From: Burkholderia sp. WP9
GTDB lineage: Bacteria > Pseudomonadota > Gammaproteobacteria > Burkholderiales > Burkholderiaceae
Assembly: GCF_900104795.1 (NCBI RefSeq)
Contig: NZ_FNTG01000002.1
Span: 372,001-436,000 of the forward strand
Length of the DNA stretch: 64,000 nt
Direction of reading: 5' to 3'
The notes beneath the pieces were generated by a model. That model ran no database searches, was not told where the DNA came from, and worked only from the letters and a program-made list of their open reading frames with translations. The translations under genes and the position numbers were made by a program. Within the stretch, counting starts at the first letter, position 1. Every line of letters starts with the position of its first letter. This document shows positions 54,703 through 63,999 of the stretch, in pieces.

Positions 54703-56727
54703 TTACTGCGGTTCGCTTTGCGACGGGGTGCTTTGATACCGGGTGTTCTGGGGCTGGCTTTGCGAGCCTATTCTCGCTTCGCCTTGCGGCAGATTCTCGC
54801 CGGCCCGCATCACACCGTTCGCCGGTCGGCCGGCCGCTTCTTTGCCGAGCTCTTTGCCCGCTTCTCTGCCCGCTTCTTTTCCCGCCTCTTTACCCGGCTC
54901 CTTTCCCGCTTCTTTGCCCGGCCGATCCCCGCGCAATTCCAGCGCGGCCGACGCCCGCCCCTTATCCAGCTCCGCTTGCTGCCACAGCATCTCCAGCGTG
55001 CGCCGCAGGCGCGCCGGCGTGACCGGCTTATGAAGCACCGGAATCCCCTGCAACGCGAGCGCCGCCAGTTCCGCCGACGCCATGTCGCCCGTGATGAGCA
55101 GCGTCACCACGTTGTCGTGCCCCGCGCGCGAGAGCGCGTTACGCACCGCAGTCAGCGCCTGCGCGCCGGTACGGTGATTCGCCAACTGGTAATCGCACAG
55201 CACGGCATCGGGCACGAAGCCGCCTTCGAGCGCCGCGAGCGCGTCGGCCTCGTCGCGCGCGCCGAGCACGCTGCAACCCCAGCGGCCCAGCAAACTGACG
55301 AGGCCTTCGAGAATCGACGGATCGTCGTCGATGCACAGCACGCGCCGCCCTTGCGCCGACGGACCGCCGGCCACGGCTTCGTTCAGGCTCGCGACAATGC
55401 CGCCGGCGTCGCCCGCCTGCACCGGGAAGCGAAACACCGAACCGCGGCCCGGAGCCGAGCGCAGTTGCAGCTTGCCGCCGAGCATCTCGACCAGCCGCTT
55501 CACCGTCGGCAAGCCGAGACCGTGGCCCTGGCGCGCGTCGCGTTGCGGATTGGCGACCTGATAGAACTCCTCGAAGATGCGTTCGTGCTCCTCGACAGCA
55601 ATGCCGATGCCCGAGTCGCGCACTTCGACATAGCCGCCCGCCGGCCGCCCCGCGCGGCGAACGCCCAGCCAGATCGCGCCTTCTTCGGTATAACGGACCG
55701 CGTTCGAAAGCAGATTGCTCAGTACGCGTTCGAGCAGCACGGGGTCGTCGTGCACGACCATCGTGGTCGGCGCGATGCGCAGCGCCAGCCCTTTGGCGGC
55801 GGCCTGCGGACGATACTGGCTGCCGACCCGTTCGAACAGCTCGGAGAGCCGGAAATGCAGCCGGATCACCTGCGTCACGCCGCTTTCGAGCCGCGCCAGA
55901 TCGAGCACCTGGTTGAACAGCTGGTTCAGCGCCTCGACGTTGTAGACGATGTGCTCGGCGGTCTTCGCGTGCTGCGCGGGGGTTGCCGCCGCGTCGTTCA
56001 GCGATGCCGCGAGCAGGCCGATGGCATGCAGCGGCTGACGCAAGTCGTGACTGGCAGCCGCAAAAAAGCGTGTTTTGGCCAGGCTCGCTTCTTCGGCCAC
56101 GCGTTTTTGCGCGGCCAGCGACTCCGCCAGATATTGCTGGTCGACGCGCGCCTGCACGACCTGCTGGAACAGCTTGCGATAACTCAGCGCATAGACGTTG
56201 ATCGCGCAAAAGAAAAACGCGAGGACGATCGCGAGAATCGTGCGGTCGAACGTGTGCGTACCGAAATGCATGACGATCGACGGAAACAGCAGAAAAGGAA
56301 TCGCGGTCGAGAAATTCAGCAGGTCGAAGCCATTCGACATAAACACGCCCGCGGCGAGCGTCACGAGCATGACTGTGTGCAGCAGCGGCAAGTCGGTTTG
56401 CGGGCTCTGGAACGCGAACCACACCGCGATGCCCGGCGCGCTGTACAGCAACACGCCGCGGAGCGCATGCAGATAGATCCAGCCGCGCGGCGAGACGAGC
56501 GACGGATAGCGGCGGTTGCAAATCCATAGCGCGAGGCTGCCGCAATTGGCTGCCGCATAGAAACCGAAACACGCGATAAACAGCGGCGGCGACGGTATCT
56601 TCGGCCAGTAGATCGCCACCAGCACCGCGATCGAAAACCAGTGCGAAAAGAAAGCGATCGGATCCTGCGCGTATAACACGCGCACCAGATCTTCGTCGAT
56701 GGCACGCTGGATCGGGTCAGCCCGCAT
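54703..56727 (-). CDS. Membrane hybrid sensor histidine kinase with C-terminal receiver and repeat tail
   Basis: 674 residues. The first 185 residues contain six or so hydrophobic helices and no large periplasmic domain, so it may sense a membrane or intracellular signal. A coiled coil follows, then HisKA with H227 in ASHDLRQPLHA, HATPase_c with N342 and DSGIG (371-375), and a receiver with D512 (CDYQLANHRTG) and K567. Residues 604-632 are seven GKEx-type tetrapeptides, then a Gln/Ser-rich end. AAGGAGA precedes the ATG. Convergent NarL-type regulator is the likely partner; the PleC/LuxR style pair controls an unknown process. Confidence 0.9.
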   Translation of the reverse strand: MRADPIQRAIDEDLVRVLYAQDPIAFFSHWFSIAVLVAIYWPKIPSPPLFIACFGFYAAANCGSLALWICNRRYPSLVSPRGWIYLHALRGVLLYSAPGIAVWFAFQSPQTDLPLLHTVMLVTLAAGVFMSNGFDLLNFSTAIPFLLFPSIVMHFGTHTFDRTILAIVLAFFFCAINVYALSYRKLFQQVVQARVDQQYLAESLAAQKRVAEEASLAKTRFFAAASHDLRQPLHAIGLLAASLNDAAATPAQHAKTAEHIVYNVEALNQLFNQVLDLARLESGVTQVIRLHFRLSELFERVGSQYRPQAAAKGLALRIAPTTMVVHDDPVLLERVLSNLLSNAVRYTEEGAIWLGVRRAGRPAGGYVEVRDSGIGIAVEEHERIFEEFYQVANPQRDARQGHGLGLPTVKRLVEMLGGKLQLRSAPGRGSVFRFPVQAGDAGGIVASLNEAVAGGPSAQGRRVLCIDDDPSILEGLVSLLGRWGCSVLGARDEADALAALEGGFVPDAVLCDYQLANHRTGAQALTAVRNALSRAGHDNVVTLLITGDMASAELAALALQGIPVLHKPVTPARLRRTLEMLWQQAELDKGRASAALELRGDRPGKEAGKEPGKEAGKEAGREAGKELGKEAAGRPANGVMRAGENLPQGEARIGSQSQPQNTRYQSTPSQSEPQ
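54832..54918 (-). repeat. 12-bp coding repeat (GKEA tetrapeptides) in the kinase tail
   Basis: Seven in-frame units encode GKEA, GKEP, GKEA, GKEA, GREA, GKEL, GKEA. The 12-bp period suits copy-number change by slippage without breaking the frame. Confidence 0.9.
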
Positions 56728-57169
56728 TGCGCGGTCTCCTTGTGTCGATCGTATCGATCTTATCGATCGGAGCCGGCGCTTTAGCGCCTACTCTGGTCCA
56801 TGCACGGTACCGGGCACGGCACGTTCGGTGAGGTCGCCTGAAAGCGCGGCGACGCGGGTGGCGCGGACCTGGCTGCGACCGCATCGGTTACGGCGTGGCT
56901 TTGCGTGCGCGATGCAACTGCGCTGCGGCAGTGCGATGCGATCTTCCCGTGCAAGCGGCTTCTCTTCAGACGAATAAGATGCGCTTTGCCGGATGGTTTA
57001 CCCGGCAGTTTACCCATCAGCTACCACTTAATCCATATAGGCGAAGCCGCCGCTGGAAACCATACTTAAATCACATTCTCCAGCGCGGCTTCAAAGCTTC
57101 ACCATCCACACCCCGCCTGCAGTTCAGGCTCACCGCGCTCCTTGGCCTTACCCCTTCTGGAGGTTTTTC
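56728..57169. other. Intergenic region between divergent genes
   Basis: 442 bp. It contains three tandem 9-bp units just before the kinase gene (56743-56769). The rest shows no gene or clear terminator; a promoter for the downstream gene must lie here but no consensus boxes stand out. Confidence 0.5.
56743..56769. repeat. Three tandem 9-bp units (TATCGATCK)
   Basis: TGTCGATCG, TATCGATCT, TATCGATCG, each holding the palindrome CGATCG or near-match. It begins 16 bp upstream of the kinase ATG, where a regulator could bind. Confidence 0.8.
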
Positions 57170-57961
57170 ATGGGCGCAGTTCCGAGCCACGAGTTCGTCC
57201 GCAATCTCGACGATGCCATCCTGCCGGATTTGTGGCGCCGGCGTACCCGGTTGTCCGGCGACGAAATGGTGTCGATGGTCGAACTGGTCAAGCGGGCGTT
57301 GCGAACCTATCACCCGCTCGAGTTGCAGGCGCTCGGCGAGGACAAGGAAGAACTGGTCGCCCAGTTCATCTACGCGAAAGTCCTGCGGCTCGCACCCGGC
57401 CATACGGAAACCCGCGCCTGCGCCGACAGCGCGCCGTCCAACGGCTACGCCCTGTGCGCGTATTTCCGCCGCTACCTGATCGACTGCCTGCGCAGCGCCG
57501 GCCATCAGCGCAACGTATCGATGGAAAACGAAGGCATGGCGCAGGAAATCGATCTTCATGCGCAAGCGCTGGAAGACCCGGTGGAAAGCGTGCTGCTGCA
57601 ATACGGCCTCGACGAGCAGCGCGTGCGGCTCTCGGCGCGTGCCTTTATCGAGAGGCTCGACGAGCCGGAGCGAATCGTGCTGGCCGGCAGCCTCGGCTGG
57701 TGCTCGGAAGGAAAAGGCGGGTTGTCGGCAGTCGCTGCGCAGCATCGGGTGCCCTCGTATCACTATCGCGCCGTCAAACTCGGCGTCACCATGAAGAAGA
57801 CGGCGGGCGCCGAGGATTTTTCCAACACCAAGATCGGCCGCTGGCTCAAGGACGAACTCGGCATTGACATCGACATCGATAATCGCCCGGCCATTCTGCT
57901 TGCGCTGAACCTGCTCGCCGCCGAATCGAGCGACAGCGAAATGAATGAAGCAGCCGCCTAA
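57170..57961 (+). CDS. Unknown protein, weakly sigma-factor-like
   Basis: 263 residues, acidic, no signal or membrane helix. An N-terminal helical part (FVRNLDDAILPDLWRRRTRLSG) is followed by YALCAYFRRYLIDCLRSAG, which looks like sigma region 2, and LDEPERIVLAGSLGWCSEG then LSAVAAQHRVPSYHYRAVKLG, which looks like a sigma-4-type HTH. No anti-sigma partner is present. Spacing is atypical, so this is a suggestion only. It precedes the GMC fusion gene on the same strand by 200 bp. Confidence 0.45.
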   Translation: MGAVPSHEFVRNLDDAILPDLWRRRTRLSGDEMVSMVELVKRALRTYHPLELQALGEDKEELVAQFIYAKVLRLAPGHTETRACADSAPSNGYALCAYFRRYLIDCLRSAGHQRNVSMENEGMAQEIDLHAQALEDPVESVLLQYGLDEQRVRLSARAFIERLDEPERIVLAGSLGWCSEGKGGLSAVAAQHRVPSYHYRAVKLGVTMKKTAGAEDFSNTKIGRWLKDELGIDIDIDNRPAILLALNLLAAESSDSEMNEAAA

Positions 57962-58164
57962 CAGCGAACGCTCAGGCGAGTCCCGGCCACTCGCACCGGC
58001 TCGCGACGCCGCGGACGTGGCGCACCGGAGCCGTGCGCCCCACACGATGCGCCTTTTTTTGTGAGCGCGCACCGCCTAGGATAAAAAAGCCGTCGCCGCA
58101 CGCCGTCTTGCTTCCGAAGTCCTGGTTGTCTTTCCCCGCACTCATTCCAGACGAGGTGGTCGTG

Positions 58165-61100
58165 ATGAACCGCTTATCGAGCGCCGTGACCGCTATTCAA
58201 TCGCACTACGACGTGGTCGTGGTGGGTTCCGGCTACGGCGGCGCGATCGCCGCATGCCGCATGGCGCGTGCCGAACGCCGCGTGTGCGTGCTCGAACGCG
58301 GGCGCGAATTCATGGCGGGCGAATTCCCTCGCACGCCGTTTCAGGGCGCCGCGCAAGTGCAATACAACACGGCGTTAGCCCATATCGGCTCGCCGCTGGC
58401 ACTGCTCGAGGTGCACGTGAACGAAGACGTGAACGCGGTAGTCGGCTGCGGTCTGGGCGGCACCTCGCTGATCAACGCGAATGTCGCGCTCGAAGCCGAC
58501 CCGCGCCTGTGGGACGACGAACGTTGGCCGGCCGCGCTGCGCGCCGACAAGGCGGCCCGCGACAAAGGCTACGCGCTCGCCCGCGCGATGCTGCAACCGT
58601 CGCCCGTGCCGAAGGATTACCCGACGCTGCCGAAACTGCAGGCGCTCGAAACGTCGGCGCAGGCGCTCGGCATGGCAGACCGCTTTACGCGCCCGGATAT
58701 CACCGTCACTTTCGAGGACCGCGTGAATGCCGCGGGCGTCGGGCAGAAGGCGTGCGTCGGCTGCGGCGATTGCAATTCGGGTTGCAACTACGACGCGAAG
58801 AATTCCACCCACATGAACTATCTGCCCGACGCCGTGGCGCACGGCGCGCAGATTTTCACCGGAGCCGCCGTCCATTCCGTTCGGCGCGACGCGGCCACGC
58901 AGAAATGGGTGGTCGGCTATCAACTGGTGAGCCTCGGCCGCGAAAGCTATGGCGCCCCGGACCTGTTCGTGAGCGCCGATATCGTCATCGTGTCGGCCGG
59001 CACGATCGGTTCGACCGCGTTGCTGCTGCGCTCGCGCAATCAGGGCTTGAGCGTCTCCGGCATGCTCGGCAAACACTTCACCGGCAATGGCGACGTGCTC
59101 GCCTTTGCGTACAACACCGACCGCGTGATCAACGGCGTGGGCTGGGGCGCGCACGAGAAGGGCGAAATCCCGCCGGTCGGGCCGACCATTACCGGCCTCA
59201 TCGATCATCGCAATACGGGCAACGTCAAGGACGGCTACGTGATCGAGGAAGGCTCGCTGGCCGGACCGGTGGGCGCGGCGCTCGTCGGCCTGCTCGGCGC
59301 CGCCGCGCCGCTGGAGGGTGTGGATGTCGCGCCGCGCTCGCTCGCGGACCAACTCGCCTACGACGCCCGCGTGTCCGAAAGCTTTCTGCGCGGCCCCTAT
59401 CACGGCGCGCTCAATCACACGCAAAGCTACCTCGTCATGGCGCATGACGACGAAAACGGCCAGATCGACGTGGACGACAAAGGCCAGCCGCGCATCGTGT
59501 GGGAGAACGCCGGCAAGCAGCCGATCTTCCAGGTGGTCGAGGCAGCGCTCAAGCAGGCGACCGTGCCGCTCGGCGGCAAATACCTGCGCAATCCGATTTC
59601 CACTGAAATTGTCGGCAACCGCACCGTTACCGTGCATCCGCTCGGCGGCTGCGGCATGGGCGAGGATGCGGAGCGCGGCGTGGTCGACCATATGGGCCGC
59701 GTGTTCAGCGGAGCGACGGGCAACGCGGTGCACGACGGTCTCTACGTAATGGACGGCGCCGTCATGCCGATGTCGCTCGGCGTCAATCCGCTCCTCACCA
59801 TTTCCGCGCTGGCCGAACGCAATTGCGAACTGCTGCTGGCTACGCATCCGGTGACGGCCGCCTCGTCTGCCGGTGCAGCGGCGACGCCGAGCTTACCGCC
59901 TGCACCGACACCCGAACTCGCGTCCTCGTCGTTGACGCCCTCCTCGCCGCAGAAGATCGGCCTGCAATTCACCGAAACGATGATCGGCACCTACACGCCG
60001 GTCGTGGCGGGCGAAGCCGCCACGAGTCCGATCGAGTTCACGCTGACCGTCGAATCGGAAGATCTCGCCGATATGCTCAGCAATCCGCAGCATCTGGCGC
60101 GAACCGCGGGTACGCTGACCTGCCCTGCGCTTTCCGCGCAGTCGATGACGATCTCCAACGGCACCTTCAATCTGTTCGTGGTCGACGCGTCCGACGTGGA
60201 CGAGCGCAACATGAATTACCGCATGACGCTCAATTCCACCGAAGGCAAGACGTATTATCTGAGCGGACAAAAGATCATCACCCGCACCTCGCCAATCAAT
60301 TTGTGGGAGCAGACCAACACGCTATACGCGGAGATTCGCGAATCGGCGCAAGCGGACGCGCCGCTGATCGGCAAGGCAACACTGATCATCACGCCCGAAA
60401 ATTTCCTCAAGCAGCAACGCACGCTGGAAGTCACCCATGCGCCCGATCTGAAGACCCGCCTCGAATGGACCCTGAAGTTCGGCAAGTTTTTCGCGGGTGT
60501 GCTGTTCACCGAATATGGCGGCGTGGCCGCGCCCTTGCAGTACTTCAACCCGAATGCAGAACCGCGCCTGAAACGTGCGTTGCGCGCGCCGGTGCCGCAG
60601 ATCTTCTTCTTCGACACGCCCGATGGAACGAAGCTGAGACTCACGCGTTACCTCGACCCCGCGAACAAAGCGGCGCGCCCGGTGCTGCTGATTCACGGTT
60701 CGGGTGTATCGAGCCGCATCTATTCCACCGACCTGATCGCGACCAACATGGTCGAGTATCTTTGCGCATCAGGCTACGACGTCTGGCTCGTCGATCTGCG
60801 CGTCAGCATCGAAATGCCGAGTGTGCTCGTGCCGACCAACGTCGACAAGGTGGCGCGCGAGGACATTCCGGCCGCGGTCGCCAGAATCCGCGAGTTGACC
60901 GGCGCCCCGGAGATTCAGGCACTGGGACACTGCCTGGGCGGATTGGCGTTGAGCATGTCGCTGCTGTATGGACTCGAAGGAGTGCGTTCGGCGGTCATCT
61001 CGCAGGTGTCGACTCACCCGGTGCCGGGCACGCTACAGAAGATCAAGGCCGGCCTGCATATCCCCGACATCATGAAACACCTCGGCGTACTCGACCTGAC

Positions 61101-61623
61101 CGCCTATACGGAACACAAGTCGTGGCCCCACAATCTGCTCGATGAGGCGCTCAGGTTCTACCCGCTCGATCACGACGAGGGTTGCGGCAATCCGATCTGC
61201 CACCGCGCGACCTTCCTGTACGGCCTGCTCTACGAACATGCACAACTGAACGAGACGCTGCATGCGAATCTGCAGGAATTGCTTGGTGTGCATGACGTGG
61301 AGGTATTCAAGCACCTCGCCACCATGGTGCGGGCCGGCAAAGTGGTCGATGCCGCCGGCAAGGATGTCTATCTGACAGGCGCGGACGGCATGAAAGGACT
61401 GGAAGGCATGCGCCGGCCGATCGGCTTCATTCACGGCGATAGAAACGAAACCTATCTGCCGAAAAGCACGCTGCTCACGTATGAGATGCTGACCGGGCAC
61501 TTCCCCGAGCAACCTTACGAGCGGCACATCATTCCGGGCTATGGCCACATCGACTGTATCTTCGGCAAGAACGCCGCCGTGGATGTCTATCCGGTGATCG
61601 CGAAGTACCTGGGCGCGCATTGA
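58165..61623 (+). CDS. GMC oxidoreductase (cholesterol-oxidase-like) fused to an alpha/beta hydrolase
   Basis: 1152 residues. Part 1 (1-about 600): FAD site GSGYGG (21-26), a four-Cys cluster C197-x2-C200-x2-C203-x3-C207, and HPLGGCGMG near 491 with the catalytic His. Part 2 (about 620-825): beta-rich domain of unknown role. Part 3 (about 835-1150): alpha/beta hydrolase with LLIHGSG and GHCLGG (nucleophile C923). A hydroxyl oxidised by part 1 could pass to a hydrolase that opens a lactone or thioester. GAGG precedes the ATG. Substrate unknown; sterol-like is suggested by the family only. Confidence 0.85.
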   Translation: MNRLSSAVTAIQSHYDVVVVGSGYGGAIAACRMARAERRVCVLERGREFMAGEFPRTPFQGAAQVQYNTALAHIGSPLALLEVHVNEDVNAVVGCGLGGTSLINANVALEADPRLWDDERWPAALRADKAARDKGYALARAMLQPSPVPKDYPTLPKLQALETSAQALGMADRFTRPDITVTFEDRVNAAGVGQKACVGCGDCNSGCNYDAKNSTHMNYLPDAVAHGAQIFTGAAVHSVRRDAATQKWVVGYQLVSLGRESYGAPDLFVSADIVIVSAGTIGSTALLLRSRNQGLSVSGMLGKHFTGNGDVLAFAYNTDRVINGVGWGAHEKGEIPPVGPTITGLIDHRNTGNVKDGYVIEEGSLAGPVGAALVGLLGAAAPLEGVDVAPRSLADQLAYDARVSESFLRGPYHGALNHTQSYLVMAHDDENGQIDVDDKGQPRIVWENAGKQPIFQVVEAALKQATVPLGGKYLRNPISTEIVGNRTVTVHPLGGCGMGEDAERGVVDHMGRVFSGATGNAVHDGLYVMDGAVMPMSLGVNPLLTISALAERNCELLLATHPVTAASSAGAAATPSLPPAPTPELASSSLTPSSPQKIGLQFTETMIGTYTPVVAGEAATSPIEFTLTVESEDLADMLSNPQHLARTAGTLTCPALSAQSMTISNGTFNLFVVDASDVDERNMNYRMTLNSTEGKTYYLSGQKIITRTSPINLWEQTNTLYAEIRESAQADAPLIGKATLIITPENFLKQQRTLEVTHAPDLKTRLEWTLKFGKFFAGVLFTEYGGVAAPLQYFNPNAEPRLKRALRAPVPQIFFFDTPDGTKLRLTRYLDPANKAARPVLLIHGSGVSSRIYSTDLIATNMVEYLCASGYDVWLVDLRVSIEMPSVLVPTNVDKVAREDIPAAVARIRELTGAPEIQALGHCLGGLALSMSLLYGLEGVRSAVISQVSTHPVPGTLQKIKAGLHIPDIMKHLGVLDLTAYTEHKSWPHNLLDEALRFYPLDHDEGCGNPICHRATFLYGLLYEHAQLNETLHANLQELLGVHDVEVFKHLATMVRAGKVVDAAGKDVYLTGADGMKGLEGMRRPIGFIHGDRNETYLPKSTLLTYEMLTGHFPEQPYERHIIPGYGHIDCIFGKNAAVDVYPVIAKYLGAH

Positions 61624-61658
61624 CTCAGGGCGAGCACGCCTACGCTCACGCGTCTCAC

Positions 61659-61689
61659 GCGCCGTCACGCTTCTCGCGCGTGACGGCGC
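61659..61689. terminator. Hairpin between convergent GMC-fusion and FAD-oxidase genes
   Basis: Perfect 12-bp stem GCGCCGTCACGC / GCGTGACGGCGC with loop TTCTCGC. T-runs are absent on both sides, so termination would be Rho-independent only if weak. Confidence 0.55.
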
Positions 61690-61696
61690 AGCCCGC

Positions 61697-63109
61697 TCAG
61701 AACAGCTTGCCCGGATTCAGAATACCGTGCGGGTCAAGCGCATGCTTGATCGCGGCCATCGCGGCCAACTCGGCCGGCGAGCGCGAGATCGGCAGGAACT
61801 CGCGCTTGAGCAGACCAATGCCGTGTTCGGCCGACACCGAACCATGCAGCGGCCCGAGCATGTCGTAGACGAACGCGTACACCGCGTGATGATCGACACC
61901 GGGGATCGAATGGCCGTCCACCGTGACATGCAGATTCGAATCGCCGATATGCCCGAAGAAATACGACGCATTGCCCGGCCAGCGCTGATCGAGCGCCGCG
62001 CGGCAGCGGTCGACGAAAACGCCGATCTCCCCGATCGGCAAGCTCACGTCGAAGTTGATCGCGTCGAGCCGCACCGGAAACTCCGCGGTGCATTCGCGAA
62101 TCGCCCATAGCGCGCGCACGTCGGCCACCGACTGCGCGATCACGGCGTCGCGGATCGCTCCCGCTTCGAGCGCTTCTGTCAGCGCGGCGGAAAACCGTTC
62201 GCCGCCATCGCCCGCATCGAAGCTCGCGTGTTCGATCAATGCATAGAGCGGGTGCGCTTCGGCGAACGGCGAACGCGTGCCGGTCAGCTTCACGCCGAAG
62301 TCGTAGAAGTCCGGCCACATGATTTCAAACGCGCCAATATCGTTGCCAAATCGCGTGGACAAGCGGCGCAGCAGATTCACGGCGGCATCGTAGCCATCGA
62401 GTGCGACCAGCGCGGTGTGGCGCGCGACGCGTGGCGGATGAAGCCGCAGCACCGCACGCGTGATCACGCCGAGCGTGCCCTCCGAGCCGATGAACCAGTG
62501 CTTGAGGTCATAGCCGGTGTTGTTCTTCACCATCTTGCCAAGTGACGTCAGCACGTCGCCATTGGCCAGCACGACTTCGAGGCCGAGCACCTGGTCGCGC
62601 GCGGTGCCCGACTGGATCACCCGGTTGCCCCCCGCGTTGGTCGCGAGATTGCCGCCGATCTGGCAGGACCCGCGCGCGCCGAGATCGAGCGCGAGTTCGA
62701 AGCCGGCTTGCGCGGCGGCTTCCTGCGCGTCTTGCAAGGTCGTGCCGGCGCGCACGGTCAGCGTGGCCGACGCGGCATCCACTTCCTCGACGCCGGCCAT
62801 CCGTTCGAGCGACAACGCAATGTCCGTGGCACGCGCAATCGCGCCGCCCGCAAGGCCGGTCATGCCACCTTGCGGCACCACCGGCTGGTGAGCCGCATGA
62901 CAGATCGACAGCGCACGCGCGACCTGCCCGGTGGTGCGCGGGAGAAGCAACGCCGCGGGCCGCGTTGGATCGTGGCGTGTCCAGTCGGTCATCGCGCGTT
63001 CGCCGATCTGCTCGCCCACGCGCACGCTGTCTTCACCGAGCGCGGCGCGCAGCGCGGCGAATGTCGCGGAAAGCGGCGCTGTGTGACCCGCCGTGCTGTT
63101 GTCTGTCAT
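61697..63109 (-). CDS. FAD-linked D-2-hydroxyacid dehydrogenase/oxidase
   Basis: 470 residues. N-terminal FAD-binding_4 domain (PLLPRTT region, PQGGMTGLAGGA), GCARGSCQIGGNLATNAGG-type segment, then a FAD-oxidase C-terminal domain ending HGIGLLKREFLPISR, HALDPHGILNPGKLF. Resembles D-lactate, D-2-hydroxyglutarate and glycolate dehydrogenases; the exact acid cannot be assigned. The stop/start overlap with the downstream oxygenase is 4 bp (ATGA), so the two are co-translated and may act in one catabolic step sequence. Confidence 0.88.
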   Translation of the reverse strand: MTDNSTAGHTAPLSATFAALRAALGEDSVRVGEQIGERAMTDWTRHDPTRPAALLLPRTTGQVARALSICHAAHQPVVPQGGMTGLAGGAIARATDIALSLERMAGVEEVDAASATLTVRAGTTLQDAQEAAAQAGFELALDLGARGSCQIGGNLATNAGGNRVIQSGTARDQVLGLEVVLANGDVLTSLGKMVKNNTGYDLKHWFIGSEGTLGVITRAVLRLHPPRVARHTALVALDGYDAAVNLLRRLSTRFGNDIGAFEIMWPDFYDFGVKLTGTRSPFAEAHPLYALIEHASFDAGDGGERFSAALTEALEAGAIRDAVIAQSVADVRALWAIRECTAEFPVRLDAINFDVSLPIGEIGVFVDRCRAALDQRWPGNASYFFGHIGDSNLHVTVDGHSIPGVDHHAVYAFVYDMLGPLHGSVSAEHGIGLLKREFLPISRSPAELAAMAAIKHALDPHGILNPGKLF

Positions 63110-63999
63110 GCAGTGGTTCCTTGCGCGCCTTCAGCGGCGCGTTTCTTCCGATAGCCCATCGAGTCGTTGATACGCCCGAGAATATAGTCGCCCGCGGCGA
63201 CCGGCTGATACTTGAGGTCGGCTTCGTTCGTACCGAGATCGCGCGGATCGACCATCGCGCCGTAAGTCGGATCATAAAACGTCGCGATCGAATAGCGCTC
63301 GCGACCCGACGCATTGATCACGCGGTGCAGCGTGGAACGGAAGCGGTCGTTGGTCCAGCGCGCGAGCAGATCGCCCACGTTGACCACGAAGCTGCCTTCG
63401 ACCGGCGGCGCGTCCACCCACGTATTGTTGGCGATTTCGCGCACCTGCAGGCCGCCCACCTGATCCTGCCACAACAAGGTGATGCAGCCGTAGTCGGTAT
63501 GCGGCGCGACGCCGAACTGATCGTCGTCCGATTGGGGCGGCTGCGGCGGATAGTAGACCATCTGCGTGCGCTGCATCCGCTTGGTATATCGCGGCGCGAA
63601 AAAATGTTCGTCGACGCCGAGGCTCACCGCCACCGCGCGCAGCAGATCCGCGCCGCACGCCGCGACCGCTTCGTAGTAGCCATATAGCGCGGGACGCAGC
63701 TCCGGCATGAAGTCCGGCCAGTTATTCGGCCCACGCAGTGCCTGACCTGCCAGCACGTCCGGGTCGTCTTCCGGCAATTCGAGGCCGATGCTGAAGAACT
63801 CCTTGTAGTCGGGACGTTTGGCCTCGTACATGGTCGCGTCACCGAGCGCATTGAAGCCGCGATGCCGTTGGTTGACCGCCGCGCGCCGCTTGGTCTCCAC
63901 CGGAAACGCGAAAAAGCGGCGCGCCGCCTGCGCGGCGGCATCGATCGAGTCTTGCGGCACGCCATGATTGACGATGTAGAAGAAGCCGATCGTCGTGCA
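63106..63999 (-). CDS. Isopenicillin-N-synthase-like 2-oxoglutarate/Fe(II) oxygenase, 5' end outside window
   Basis: About 297 visible residues; the frame stays open to the edge and reads GFFYIVNHGVP there, the family's normal N-terminal segment, so only the first few residues are missing. Fe ligands HTDYG (H, D) and the H in STLHRVIN, plus RYSIATFYDP for the 2-oxoglutarate Arg-Ser. Members hydroxylate or cyclise small molecules using 2-oxoglutarate or ascorbate-like cofactors. Upstream partner in the same operon as the FAD oxidase; substrate unknown. Confidence 0.87.
   Translation of the reverse strand, partial: CTTIGFFYIVNHGVPQDSIDAAAQAARRFFAFPVETKRRAAVNQRHRGFNALGDATMYEAKRPDYKEFFSIGLELPEDDPDVLAGQALRGPNNWPDFMPELRPALYGYYEAVAACGADLLRAVAVSLGVDEHFFAPRYTKRMQRTQMVYYPPQPPQSDDDQFGVAPHTDYGCITLLWQDQVGGLQVREIANNTWVDAPPVEGSFVVNVGDLLARWTNDRFRSTLHRVINASGRERYSIATFYDPTYGAMVDPRDLGTNEADLKYQPVAAGDYILGRINDSMGYRKKRAAEGAQGTTA

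Noticed and set aside
58375..59847. 490-codon minus-strand frame opposite the GMC domain
   Set aside because: Antisense shadow; the FAD motif and HPLGG are on the + strand.
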